From assembly GCA_028823075.1 (NCBI GenBank), contig JAPKCE010000021.1, forward strand, positions 1 to 13,537: DNA of 13,537 nucleotides, read 5' to 3'. This stretch comes from Myxococcota bacterium (GTDB taxonomy: Bacteria > Myxococcota > UBA4151). The translations under genes were made by a program, and so were the position numbers. Below the pieces are notes generated by a model. That model was given only the letters and a program-made list of their open reading frames with translations. It did no database searches and was not told where the DNA came from. Positions 1 to 7,374 of this stretch are shown piece after piece. The first letter of the stretch is position 1. Every line of letters starts with the position of its first letter.

Positions 1-129
1 GGGGCGGGCTAGCACACGGTATGCCGCCCTTCAATAGAGACAATTACGCATTCGCCAGTCGCCCGATGAAGAGCTTTGCACCTTGAGCTAGGGCCGCCTA
101 AGGAGCCACGCCAGCGACACGGAGCAAAA

Positions 130-1719
130 ATGGTCAATGATATTCGAGCACATCTCCGCCTGACTAGCCTAACCGCAGCCATCCTAGCTGCTGCCTGCGC
201 ACCCGCAACGCCTGGCGGCTTGGTGTTGCATGGTCTTGCGCTGGCCGAAGGCGGTGTGGATTGCAGCGAAGGACCACATCCGATTAGCACCACAGACGTG
301 GCCAAACTTCACTTGGCCATGACCCACGCCGAACTCGACTCCTTCGAGACATCAGTGAGTATCGAGCCGGCCTCCCGCAGTGTCAGCTTGCCCGAAGTAC
401 CAGCCGGCGAGAATTGGGACCTTCGACTCACCGGCTTTATTTCCGAATCGGCCTACCAAGCGGGCACCTACACCTGGCTTGGGCGACGTCGAGAACTTAA
501 CATCTCCGCAAATCAGAGCACAGGTGCCGGCGTCTTGCTGTTAGCTGTCGAAGCGATGCAATGCAGCCGAACCCCGCTAGGCGAGCCGGTCATGCTCAGT
601 AAGGCCACGCCTTTAGCAGACGGACGGGTGCTGATCAGCGGCGGTGTTGAGCGTTTCAGCGCCGGCGACTGCCCCGATTGTCGTTGGGGCATCGCGACCC
701 GAAACTGCACTATTTACGACCCGGCCACCGGTAGTTTCCAGGCTGCAGCACCTCTTCCCAACGCCCGTGTTGGCCACAGCGCCACTCTGCTCGATGACGG
801 CCGAGTTCTCGTTCTGGGGGGGTCCAACCGAGTCCGGCTCGGGGCCGCCACCAGTATCGACTTTGATGGTGCCGGGCTGCGCGACACAGCGCTCATTTGG
901 GACCCAAGCGCAGACCGCTGGCTAGAGACCGAGGCTCCGTGGGGTAAGCGCGCTTTTCACAGTGTCACCCGCGTGGCCCCATCGGTCTATGCTGCCGTCG
1001 GCGGCTTTGCTGATGGCCAGCGGGTGCATGCAGACCTGATTCGCTTTCATGTGGAAAACGACGCCCTGCGTATGGATGAAGCCGTCGAACTCGCCTGCCC
1101 GCGGGTCGGTCATCAAGCTTTTGCCAACGCAGGCGACTTGATCATCTGGGGCGGCAGTCGCTGTGCCGATGGCGAACAGGTGGCGCCAGAACATTGGGGA
1201 CCGCGCCTTGGGCTGCGCGTCAGTAGAGCCGAGCGTTGGGGCTCCGAGGCTAATCTCAGCTTTGGTACAGCAGTTGAACTGCGAGCCGGCACCTTTATGA
1301 TCCTCGGTGGCGCCACCTACCGGGACGGCCAATTGCAAGCGCCAAACCGTGAAAACAGCTATTATTACCTAGCAGGCTCACAGAGCCATGTGCGCGCCGC
1401 TATGCTGCCTGAAGGCAGCCAAGGTCTTCTCGGCTCGGCGCTACGGCTGGACAGCGGTCAACGGGTGTTGCTTGCCGGCGGCTTTGCCGATCTCGCGCTA
1501 AACCGCCCTTTGAGCGCCTATACCTTCTTTAATGACGACAATGAATCCTTCAGCGCCGCCAGCGAACTTCCAGGGATCGGTGGTGCGCTAAGCATTGCCC
1601 CTGCCGGTGAAAACCAAGCGTTACTCGTTGGTGGCGGGCGAGTTTGCGAAGGCTGCGACGGCGGGCTCGAACCCTTGACCGGCGGTCTTATCTTCGCCTC
1701 GGCAAAGGACCACCGATGA
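130..1719 (+). CDS. Kelch-type beta-propeller protein, probable lipoprotein
   Basis: The protein has 529 residues and an N-terminal export signal with a basic n-region and a hydrophobic core. The signal ends in a possible but non-canonical lipobox, LAAAC, with Cys23 as the lipidated residue. Residues about 45-140 form a separate beta-rich segment. From about 160 to the end there are seven repeats in which a short strand ends in Gly-Gly, at residues 171, 230, 291, 341, 393, 450 and 501. Several are preceded by DGRVL-type and RVGHS-type motifs. This is the kelch/galactose-oxidase propeller signature, and seven repeats suit one closed seven-bladed propeller. Such domains usually bind proteins or sugars; no catalytic residues are recognisable. 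Cysteine pairs occur at CPDC (181-184) and CEGC (506-509). I chose ATG 130 because GGAG sits five bases before it; a TTG at 76 would add 18 residues ahead of the signal peptide. The stop overlaps the next start as ATGA. The specific role is unknown. Confidence 0.85.
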   Translation: MVNDIRAHLRLTSLTAAILAAACAPATPGGLVLHGLALAEGGVDCSEGPHPISTTDVAKLHLAMTHAELDSFETSVSIEPASRSVSLPEVPAGENWDLRLTGFISESAYQAGTYTWLGRRRELNISANQSTGAGVLLLAVEAMQCSRTPLGEPVMLSKATPLADGRVLISGGVERFSAGDCPDCRWGIATRNCTIYDPATGSFQAAAPLPNARVGHSATLLDDGRVLVLGGSNRVRLGAATSIDFDGAGLRDTALIWDPSADRWLETEAPWGKRAFHSVTRVAPSVYAAVGGFADGQRVHADLIRFHVENDALRMDEAVELACPRVGHQAFANAGDLIIWGGSRCADGEQVAPEHWGPRLGLRVSRAERWGSEANLSFGTAVELRAGTFMILGGATYRDGQLQAPNRENSYYYLAGSQSHVRAAMLPEGSQGLLGSALRLDSGQRVLLAGGFADLALNRPLSAYTFFNDDNESFSAASELPGIGGALSIAPAGENQALLVGGGRVCEGCDGGLEPLTGGLIFASAKDHR

Positions 1720-2633
1720 AACGAATTAGTTTACTTCTGATGTGTGTCTTCATGTTGCCCACGAGTTCGACGGCGCAAGCTTATGCGCCGCTTTTATTCG
1801 CCACCGATGATTTCCCCGAAGGCGACGACGAGATGCCCGAAGGTGATGATAAGATGCCCGAAGGCGACGACCCGGGTGAGAGGCAAACTGCTAAACCGAA
1901 AAAGGCTAACGACGACGAAATGCCGATGGGCGATGAGAACGAAGAGGGCGCCAGCCCCGAGCCGACTTTAGTTGCGGTTCCAGCCGCGCCAAAATGCAGC
2001 TTGCTGCCGCGCAGCGAAGGCTACCTTCAGGCGCACCTTGAGCGTCCGAGAAGCTTGGACCTGCACGGTTTGGACGCACAGGTGAATGTGATCGAGGGTC
2101 AAGACGCCTGCCTAGCCGAGGTTGAAGTGACCATACCGTTGGCCATCGGTTGCAGCCTCGCTATGCGCTTCAGGCAGCAGCAAGGGCGCAATTTTGACAT
2201 CGCCAGTTTTCGATTGGACGCCAATGAATGCGCCGAACTCAATGGTGTTGAGCCGGGGCGTTACCTACTGCATCAAGGCAACGCTTTACTTGTTCTCTCG
2301 GGCGAAGCGGCCGGCGACTGCATGCCCCAAGGGCTGGCGCGCATTAGCGGCAGCTTGGTGGTTAAGCAGGGAAGCTCCGAACTACCGATCGATCTCGATG
2401 GCTTACGCCTAAGCGGCGATTTCAAAGTACTTGTCGACGAAGCTTTGAGTTGTCGCCGTAAGCGGCGTGCGGCGCCAATTCAATTGAGCAGCGACAGGCG
2501 CCGATCTACAAAGTCGAGCATGGTTCCATGGGTAGCAGGAGGCAGCGCCGTACTAGTAGGCGCCGCGGCCATCACTTGGTACCTGCTCGAAAGCCAACCC
2601 GAATACGGTTCCCTAACCTTGCAGATTCGCTGA
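1716..2633 (+). CDS. Secreted acidic-repeat protein with C-terminal membrane helix, unknown function
   Basis: This 305-residue protein is not a family I can name. It starts with a clear signal peptide (MKRISLLL..., likely cut after about residue 20-22). Next comes an acidic segment with three tandem PEGDD[E/K]M heptapeptides (residues 34-54) and a degenerate copy near 67-73. A linker leads to a beta-rich domain (about 94-245) with six cysteines at 94, 132, 146, 172, 202 and 246, enough for three disulphides. A very basic stretch (246-266, CRRKRR and RRRSTK) precedes one membrane helix (about 269-290), and the protein ends ESQPEYGSLTLQIR. Helix-plus-GSL tails are common in myxobacterial envelope proteins, which is a recalled resemblance, not a search result. 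The start is ATG 1716, in an ATGA overlap with the kelch gene and preceded by AAAGGA. Tight coupling suggests that the two proteins work together at the cell envelope. Confidence 0.85.
   Translation: MKRISLLLMCVFMLPTSSTAQAYAPLLFATDDFPEGDDEMPEGDDKMPEGDDPGERQTAKPKKANDDEMPMGDENEEGASPEPTLVAVPAAPKCSLLPRSEGYLQAHLERPRSLDLHGLDAQVNVIEGQDACLAEVEVTIPLAIGCSLAMRFRQQQGRNFDIASFRLDANECAELNGVEPGRYLLHQGNALLVLSGEAAGDCMPQGLARISGSLVVKQGSSELPIDLDGLRLSGDFKVLVDEALSCRRKRRAAPIQLSSDRRRSTKSSMVPWVAGGSAVLVGAAAITWYLLESQPEYGSLTLQIR
1815..1877 (+). repeat. Three tandem 21-bp coding repeats (PEGDDxM)
   Basis: There are three adjacent 21-bp units at 1815-1835, 1836-1856 and 1857-1877. Each begins CCCGAAGG and encodes Pro-Glu-Gly-Asp-Asp plus two residues. 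The middle unit uses GAT where the outer ones use GAC, so the copies have diverged synonymously. Because the unit length is a multiple of three, copy-number change would lengthen or shorten the acidic segment without a frameshift. Confidence 0.85.
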
Positions 2634-2637
2634 TCAT

Positions 2638-2802
2638 CTAGCCATCGGGCATGGATTGAATCTGCGGCGAGGCGATTCGCCAAGCACGGTTCAGCACCCA
2701 ACTCATCGGGCGCTCCAAACGCTCTGCTTCGCTGCGCAGTTGCGACAGCATCTCTTCAGGCAGATAAACGCTCTGCTTCACCTTACGGTTGCGTTCGATC
2801 AT
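2638..2802 (-). CDS. Small ribbon-helix-helix DNA-binding protein (TIGR04563-like)
   Basis: This is a 54-residue protein. Residues 7-14 (KVKQSVYL) form the beta strand that pairs in an RHH dimer. Residues 15-31 (PEEMLSQLRSEAERLER) form the first helix, and residues 33-44 (MSWVLNRAWRIA) form the second. The pattern KQSxYLPEEML...A...SWVxxRAWxIA matches a small myxobacterial/deltaproteobacterial RHH family that I recall as TIGR04563. Members are presumed transcriptional regulators with no known target. The start ATG is strongly supported by AAGGAGG at 2808-2814, five bases upstream. The gene lies 79 bases after the barrel-protein stop on the same strand and ends four bases from the stop of the convergent acidic-repeat gene. 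It may be the last gene of the LEA/barrel operon or have its own promoter. The family is fairly certain; its regulatory target is not known. Confidence 0.8.
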   Translation of the reverse strand: MIERNRKVKQSVYLPEEMLSQLRSEAERLERPMSWVLNRAWRIASPQIQSMPDG

Positions 2803-2807
2803 CGGCA

Positions 2808-2841
2808 CCTCCTTAGAGGGTGAAACACCCCATTACACCTC
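2808..2841 (-). promoter_or_regulatory. Leader of the RHH gene: possible six-codon mini-ORF ending inside the ribosome binding site
   Basis: On the minus strand a GGAGG is followed four bases later by ATG 2833, opening a six-codon frame (MGCFTL). Its TAA (2813-2815) overlaps the AAGGAGG of the RHH gene. The mini-ORF also contains a small inverted repeat (GGGTG at 2818-2822, CACCC at 2826-2830). The layout would allow translational coupling or attenuation, but such short frames arise easily by chance. Confidence 0.25.
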
Positions 2842-2881
2842 CATGGTAGGTGCGAAGGCCTGGCAGTTCAAAAAAACGTAC

Positions 2882-5137
2882 TCAAGGAAACGCTTGCGCT
2901 CTGCCGCTGCGGCCTTGCGGGCGCCATTCTACGCTCAGCATAACTCGCCGAGGCGTCACCGGCAGCAGGCCGGGCACGCGATCTGGGCGCGGCAGTGGAG
3001 CCAGCAGATAGGGGGCCATTGCGTTGTCGGCGCGCAGAGTCACTGCCAGTTGCTCGCGCTGATAACGCATCCAGGCGTCGATGCGAATCTGACTGGGAAT
3101 TTGGAAGCTGTGCAAGGTCGTCAAAGCGCTGCGTTCACCGTTACGCACGGGGCTCGTGGTCTCCAAACCACCACCGGTCATCCACTGTGCGGCAACCACC
3201 TGCGTGATGCTGTTGCGCCATCGCCACAGCGGCTCCTCACTGAGTGGCGTCCAGTCAGCATCGAGCTCTGGCTCTTGCAGGCCGCGCTTGCTGATGTGCT
3301 GAGCAAAGCTCTGACCGAACCATACCGAACCGTGAAAACGCATACCGCTAAATGCCGCAAAATCCATGCGCCCCGAGAGCCACCATGAACGCAACGAGCC
3401 GTCGTCGGCATAGGGCGATGCCTGGCCTGAGCGGTCGACCCCATCAGCGCTATGCGCCAGCTCCTCAAGGCCCAAGCTCCAAGCATAGCGCCACACGCCG
3501 GCGCTCCGCGAAGTAACGGACTCTCCATCGTAACGCAGCCCTTCGCTGAAGGGCGCCAGCAAGCGCTCCTGATCGCCGAGGGTCGAACGCCCGTAGGGCA
3601 TGGAATCGCTCAGGCCTTGCGCCAGATACCCCTCAACAGCCAGATGGCGATCGAGAAGGCGACGCTGGGGTCGAGACCATAGCGTTAGCGCCGAGGAACT
3701 GCCAGCGAGACGACGAGACAAGGCGAGGGTGCCTGTCCAAGAGCGATCGTTTTGGGGCGCCGCGACAGCACCAAATTGACCACGCAAAAGCCAGGGTGCG
3801 CGCCCGGCTTCAACAAGTATTTCAGCGCTCCCGTAACCATCCACAAAACTCGGTCTATCACCAAGCAAGGGATGGCTGCGCATCTGGCCGAGCGCCACCC
3901 CCGAATCGCCGCGGTTAACCTGTACGGAACCACCGCTCATGCCCGCCGCATCGCCAACAAAGCGAACACCACCGCTTAGGCCGAACATCATCTGAGTCAC
4001 CTCGAGGTCCAGCCGGCCGACCCACAGCTGGTGTTCGGAGGTAAACAGCACACCGTTTGGAAACTGCTCGAGTTGACCATCACCATCGGCGTCGCCCAAT
4101 GCCAAGCCCCGGCCCGCCACCTCGCGCCGATCATCGGTTTGCCAAAACCCCAAATTCAAGTCGAGTTTAGCCTGGGTTTTGGCCTTAGCATCAGCCTGAC
4201 GCTGCAAAGCGAAGAGCAGCGCGTTGCGTTGGCGCCATTCGCCGTGCGCCAAACTATCCCACAGCCCCATGTAACCCGCGTCGGCGCTATGGATGAAGCC
4301 GGTTGCGACGCGCAGGCCCCGCCCGAGGTTACTAAGCGACGAAAGCACGAGCCCGCGCCCGCGATCATCGATCAATCGGTTTTCATGTTCGCTGGGCAGT
4401 CCACTGCTGTGATCAAGACCAAGCTCATAGCCTGCCGGTGAGGCATCATTAAGCGCGTCGGCGCTCAGAGTATGGCGCCCCCATCGGTAACTTGACGAAG
4501 CGAGCACACGCCCAGGCGACCCGGCGCTAAGCCGCCCCGACAAACCCAGATCGGGACGTCGTTGAAGATCAAGCCCAAAAAGCGAATCTGAGACCGCATA
4601 CCCTGGCTCCAAACTAACAACATCGACCATGCTGCCGTCGTAGGGGTCGACCATATCGAGCAGGTCGAGGCGAAGCGGCTCGGCGCGATCGCTCGCTCGC
4701 CCGCGACGAACCATCACCACTCGACCATCGTGACGCCGGCGGTGAAACCTGTCTCCGGCGCGATCGAAACTGCGTGGTAAGGCGACGGCCGGGGAATAAT
4801 CAGCAAAGCCAAAACTCGGCCGTTTGTTCGCCTTGGAGAGAGCCGAAAGGCCGGGGCCGCCGCGCCGGGCCGCCGGACTAACATCGAGTACCTGCTCGCC
4901 AACAGAGACCCACAGCGGGTCATCCACGCTACCGAGAACGCCACGGTAGCTACCGCCCTGGCTCACGCGTATCCACAGACCGATGCGCGGGCCTTTCACC
5001 AGGCGGCCATCGATAACGCCGACCCAGGTCCCACCCTGGCCGCGCACCAACAGCACCTCGGCGATAGGCAGGCCGAGCTCATGACAAATACGCACCGAGG
5101 CGCTTTGAAAAGATCCCATGCCGAGAGGCACGCGCAA
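2882..5137 (-). CDS. Outer-membrane beta-barrel protein (TonB-receptor-like barrel), unknown substrate
   Basis: The first conventional start (TTG 5137) gives 751 residues. From about residue 175 the sequence is a long run of alternating amphipathic strands joined by turns and loops rich in Gly, Asp, Ser and Arg. It includes strands such as RVLASSSYRWGRHTLSADAL (210-229), and a strand RRVMLSVEWR lies close to the C-terminus. This is the style of a large TonB-dependent-receptor-type barrel. I see no clear TonB box or plug consensus in the N-terminal 170 residues. A loop at 349-357 (DADGDGQLE) looks calcium-binding. The TTG has no ribosome binding site. In-frame codons upstream, directly after the TAG of the lipoprotein gene (5213-5215), encode the hydrophobic stretch IILTLLAAVGLTLLP, which looks like the missing signal peptide. 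GGAG at 5219-5222 is spaced for ATC 5212 or ATT 5209, so the true protein is probably about 775 residues. The barrel class is likely; the substrate is unknown. Confidence 0.75.
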   Translation of the reverse strand: MRVPLGMGSFQSASVRICHELGLPIAEVLLVRGQGGTWVGVIDGRLVKGPRIGLWIRVSQGGSYRGVLGSVDDPLWVSVGEQVLDVSPAARRGGPGLSALSKANKRPSFGFADYSPAVALPRSFDRAGDRFHRRRHDGRVVMVRRGRASDRAEPLRLDLLDMVDPYDGSMVDVVSLEPGYAVSDSLFGLDLQRRPDLGLSGRLSAGSPGRVLASSSYRWGRHTLSADALNDASPAGYELGLDHSSGLPSEHENRLIDDRGRGLVLSSLSNLGRGLRVATGFIHSADAGYMGLWDSLAHGEWRQRNALLFALQRQADAKAKTQAKLDLNLGFWQTDDRREVAGRGLALGDADGDGQLEQFPNGVLFTSEHQLWVGRLDLEVTQMMFGLSGGVRFVGDAAGMSGGSVQVNRGDSGVALGQMRSHPLLGDRPSFVDGYGSAEILVEAGRAPWLLRGQFGAVAAPQNDRSWTGTLALSRRLAGSSSALTLWSRPQRRLLDRHLAVEGYLAQGLSDSMPYGRSTLGDQERLLAPFSEGLRYDGESVTSRSAGVWRYAWSLGLEELAHSADGVDRSGQASPYADDGSLRSWWLSGRMDFAAFSGMRFHGSVWFGQSFAQHISKRGLQEPELDADWTPLSEEPLWRWRNSITQVVAAQWMTGGGLETTSPVRNGERSALTTLHSFQIPSQIRIDAWMRYQREQLAVTLRADNAMAPYLLAPLPRPDRVPGLLPVTPRRVMLSVEWRPQGRSGRAQAFP

Positions 5138-5212
5138 TTCGAGCGGCCGGCCGCTTTGGGGCGGGTCGGGAAGCAGAGTTAAACCGACTGCAGCTAGAAG
5201 GGTGAGAATGAT

Positions 5213-6040
5213 CTACAACTCCGGAAACTGAACTTCGCCAACAATATCCACCGGCTGCTCAAGACCGTGAAAGCGGACCGTGCCAGTGATCGTATAACCA
5301 AGATTACCGCGACGCAGCAGCTTGCTCACCCGTTTCGGATGGCTCTCGCTGTTCATTTCCAAGGGGAGTTCGAGGATAACGCTCTGATTGGCGGCCACCT
5401 TATCACCGTTGGACAACACCTCGTCTTTCGCCATCTCAACTGCCTCGAGAACCACGCTCACGACGAGCGACTTGATCTTGATGCCAAAGAAATTATCGTT
5501 GCGGACCTCGAAGCGAAAGCCAAGATCAGCGCCCGATAAATCCCCTTCTCGGGTAGCCTCAACGTGCCGCACCCCGATGACCGGTAAGACCGGGGGAGAC
5601 ACGGAACTCGGCCCGGCAATCTTAGCGCTGGCACCCGACAACTGGGCGCTGCCCTCGATGCGCAATTTAATCAAACGCCGTTCGATGACCTCTAACATCG
5701 CTGCAGGGGCTTGCGGCCAGTCCCATTTAACAGCCACCGGAACGAGAAGCCCCTCGCCGGGTCCTAATCGCTCACCGCCGCCGTCACCTTGAGCCGTAAA
5801 GCTTTTAAAAGCTTCACCCTCGGCGTCGGACACGCGCAGTGAAACCTGGCCGACTTTGATCGAATCTTGGCCGCGATTGGCGACCTCGATTTGCAGAATC
5901 CCTTTGGCCGACGAAAAGCTGCCCTTGCTCATCTCGACACTGGCCTTAGGGTAGACACGCACCTCGGCGAGGTCTGGACCCAAAATAGGTACTCCTGCAC
6001 AGCCTGAAAACAGAGCGATGGAAACAAAAATAATGCGCAT
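5213..6040 (-). CDS. LEA14/WHy-domain-like lipoprotein
   Basis: The 275-residue protein begins MRIIFVSIALFSGCAG, a lipoprotein signal with Cys14 as the lipidated residue; Phe at -3 is slightly unusual. The remainder contains two related beta-sandwich segments, about 30-145 and 155-272. Both carry the features of the water-stress and hypersensitive-response (WHy/LEA_2) fold: an Asn-containing motif near the first strands (VANRGQDSIKVGQVSLRV and VRNDNFFGIKIKSLVVSV), then a Gly-rich turn and a closing pattern such as VAANQSVILELPLEM. Bacterial LEA14-like lipoproteins are linked to desiccation or envelope stress in some species, but a precise activity is not established. ATG 6040 is well supported by AAAGGA upstream. 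The stop is followed at once by the barrel gene in the same frame, so the two are very probably cotranscribed, and the lipoprotein may be a periplasmic partner of the barrel. Confidence 0.8.
   Translation of the reverse strand: MRIIFVSIALFSGCAGVPILGPDLAEVRVYPKASVEMSKGSFSSAKGILQIEVANRGQDSIKVGQVSLRVSDAEGEAFKSFTAQGDGGGERLGPGEGLLVPVAVKWDWPQAPAAMLEVIERRLIKLRIEGSAQLSGASAKIAGPSSVSPPVLPVIGVRHVEATREGDLSGADLGFRFEVRNDNFFGIKIKSLVVSVVLEAVEMAKDEVLSNGDKVAANQSVILELPLEMNSESHPKRVSKLLRRGNLGYTITGTVRFHGLEQPVDIVGEVQFPEL
5219..5222 (-). promoter_or_regulatory. Ribosome binding site suggesting a non-canonical start for the barrel gene
   Basis: GGAG lies in the last codons of the lipoprotein gene, 6 bases before ATC 5210-5212 and 9 bases before ATT 5207-5209 on the minus strand. 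None of the conventional starts further in (TTG 5137, GTG 5131, ATG 5119) has a comparable site. This favours initiation right after the lipoprotein stop by translational coupling. Confidence 0.4.
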
Positions 6041-6126
6041 TGAAATCCTTTCAGAGCAGCAAGCGTCTTGCCCAAACCCTCAACAATGCCGAATGACATA
6101 ACGACCGGGATCGGAGCCTAGATATC
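6041..6126. promoter_or_regulatory. Divergent intergenic region between the LEA lipoprotein and the metalloprotease
   Basis: These 86 bases separate two divergently transcribed genes, so they should hold promoters for both or a shared control site. I could not find a convincing -35/-10 pair on either strand. The assignment rests on gene orientation only. Confidence 0.4.
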
Positions 6127-7371
6127 ATGACCTCATTACTGCCTCTTAGCCTAGCCCTACAATTGCTATTCGCGTCGCCGGCGCAAGTCGATGGCGACAC
6201 GGACCAAAAACTGGTCGATGGCATCTTGCGTGAAGTCAGCGCTCTGCGCGGTCTCAAGGTGCTGCGCACCGTGCCCGCCGTGCGCCATTCCCGCGACCAG
6301 ATCCTCGCTTATGTGGACTCGCGCATTCAAGAAGAATACCCAGGTAAGGCCCTCGAACGAGAGGCCTTAATGCTCAAACATCTCGGCTTAATTCCGCGGC
6401 AACTCGACTATCGAGCGACCCTCGAGGACTTCGTCACTGCCCAAGTCGCCGGATATTTCGACCCTTTCAAAGATCGCTTCGTACTCGCATCGTGGCTGGG
6501 CAATATGATGCAACGGCCCATCATAGCGCACGAATTAACTCATGCCCTGCAACACCAACACTTCGGTTTAAAAAAGGCGCTTAAACGCATCCCGGAAAAC
6601 GACGACGCGACCATTGCACGCAGCGCCATCATCGAAGGCGACGCCACCATCACCATGGTCGTTCATCTCATGCAGACCATCGACCTTACGGCATTACAAG
6701 AGGCCGTCGATAAGATGGCCACTAACATTGCAAACGGCCCTACCCTGACAGCACGTCATGTCCCCTACTACATGCGCCAAGGACTCACTTTCCCCTACGT
6801 CGGCGGCCTCAAACTGTTAATGTTGGGCATGCATAAAAAGAGTTTCAAGGGGATCGACGACCTGCATCGTTTGGTACCGCAAAGCACCGAACAGTTGCTC
6901 CACCCAGAGCGCTACCCCAACGACCACCCCATTGCCGTCGATTTCAAACTCCCGGTGAAAACCCTTGGCGGGTTTAGCGTCGCTGCTCGCAACCGGCTCG
7001 GCGAACTCGGCATGCGCTTTCTGGTTTCACCCTTGGGCGAAAAGAACGCCCTAGCCGAGCGTCTCAGCGACGGCTGGGGCGGTGATCGTTACGCGTTTTT
7101 ACTTCGCGGAAAAGAGAGCGCATTGGTCGCCGCTGTGGCTACCGATGATGCGGCAGCAGCAAAACGCTACCGAGAAATACTGCAAACCAGCTTCGCCAAT
7201 CGCTATTCGAAAGCTCCCAAAGTCGCTCTAAGCGGCCGCGCGGTTAGCGACGGATACCTGCTGCAATGGCAACAAAAAGGGCGCTGCCTGGCCTGGGTCG
7301 AGGCGCCGCTCGGTGCGCCTAGCCAAGCTTGGCTCAAAGCGGCTATCAGCGGCTGTTCAGCTTCAAAATAA
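6127..7371 (+). CDS. Secreted HExxH zinc metalloprotease (gluzincin-like)
   Basis: The protein has 414 residues. Residues 1-20 are a hydrophobic export signal without a basic n-region. The core motif is HELTHALQHQHFG at 135-147: His135 and His139 would bind zinc and Glu136 would act in catalysis. A second motif, IIEGDAT (168-174), supplies Glu170 as the probable third zinc ligand 31 residues later, in the gluzincin manner. Upstream, VAGYFDPFKDRFVLA (108-122) resembles the beta-strand edge of the active site. A C-terminal GWGGDR motif is typical of an uncharacterised deltaproteobacterial family that carries HELTHALQ. It probably cleaves proteins in the periplasm; substrates are unknown. ATG 6127 has GGAG about ten bases upstream. 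The rhomboid gene follows with no gap, pointing to a two-gene protease operon. Confidence 0.85.
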   Translation: MTSLLPLSLALQLLFASPAQVDGDTDQKLVDGILREVSALRGLKVLRTVPAVRHSRDQILAYVDSRIQEEYPGKALEREALMLKHLGLIPRQLDYRATLEDFVTAQVAGYFDPFKDRFVLASWLGNMMQRPIIAHELTHALQHQHFGLKKALKRIPENDDATIARSAIIEGDATITMVVHLMQTIDLTALQEAVDKMATNIANGPTLTARHVPYYMRQGLTFPYVGGLKLLMLGMHKKSFKGIDDLHRLVPQSTEQLLHPERYPNDHPIAVDFKLPVKTLGGFSVAARNRLGELGMRFLVSPLGEKNALAERLSDGWGGDRYAFLLRGKESALVAAVATDDAAAAKRYREILQTSFANRYSKAPKVALSGRAVSDGYLLQWQQKGRCLAWVEAPLGAPSQAWLKAAISGCSASK

Positions 7372-7374
7372 GTG

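Noticed and set aside
76..129. Upstream TTG start for the kelch protein
   Set aside because: It would put 18 polar residues ahead of the signal peptide, whereas ATG 130 has GGAG at good spacing.
9..305. 98-codon minus-strand frame at the window start
   Set aside because: It overlaps the kelch gene 5' end, is rich in Arg, Ala and Ser without any recognisable motif, and has no ribosome binding site; it reads as an antisense shadow.
2870..2898. Possible terminator after the barrel gene (CAAG/CTTG followed by seven Ts on the minus strand)
   Set aside because: The stem is only four base pairs and six bases from the T run; too weak to call.
2789..3388. 199-codon plus-strand frame
   Set aside because: It is antisense to the barrel gene 3' end and to the RHH leader, with a composition typical of a shadow of a high-GC gene.
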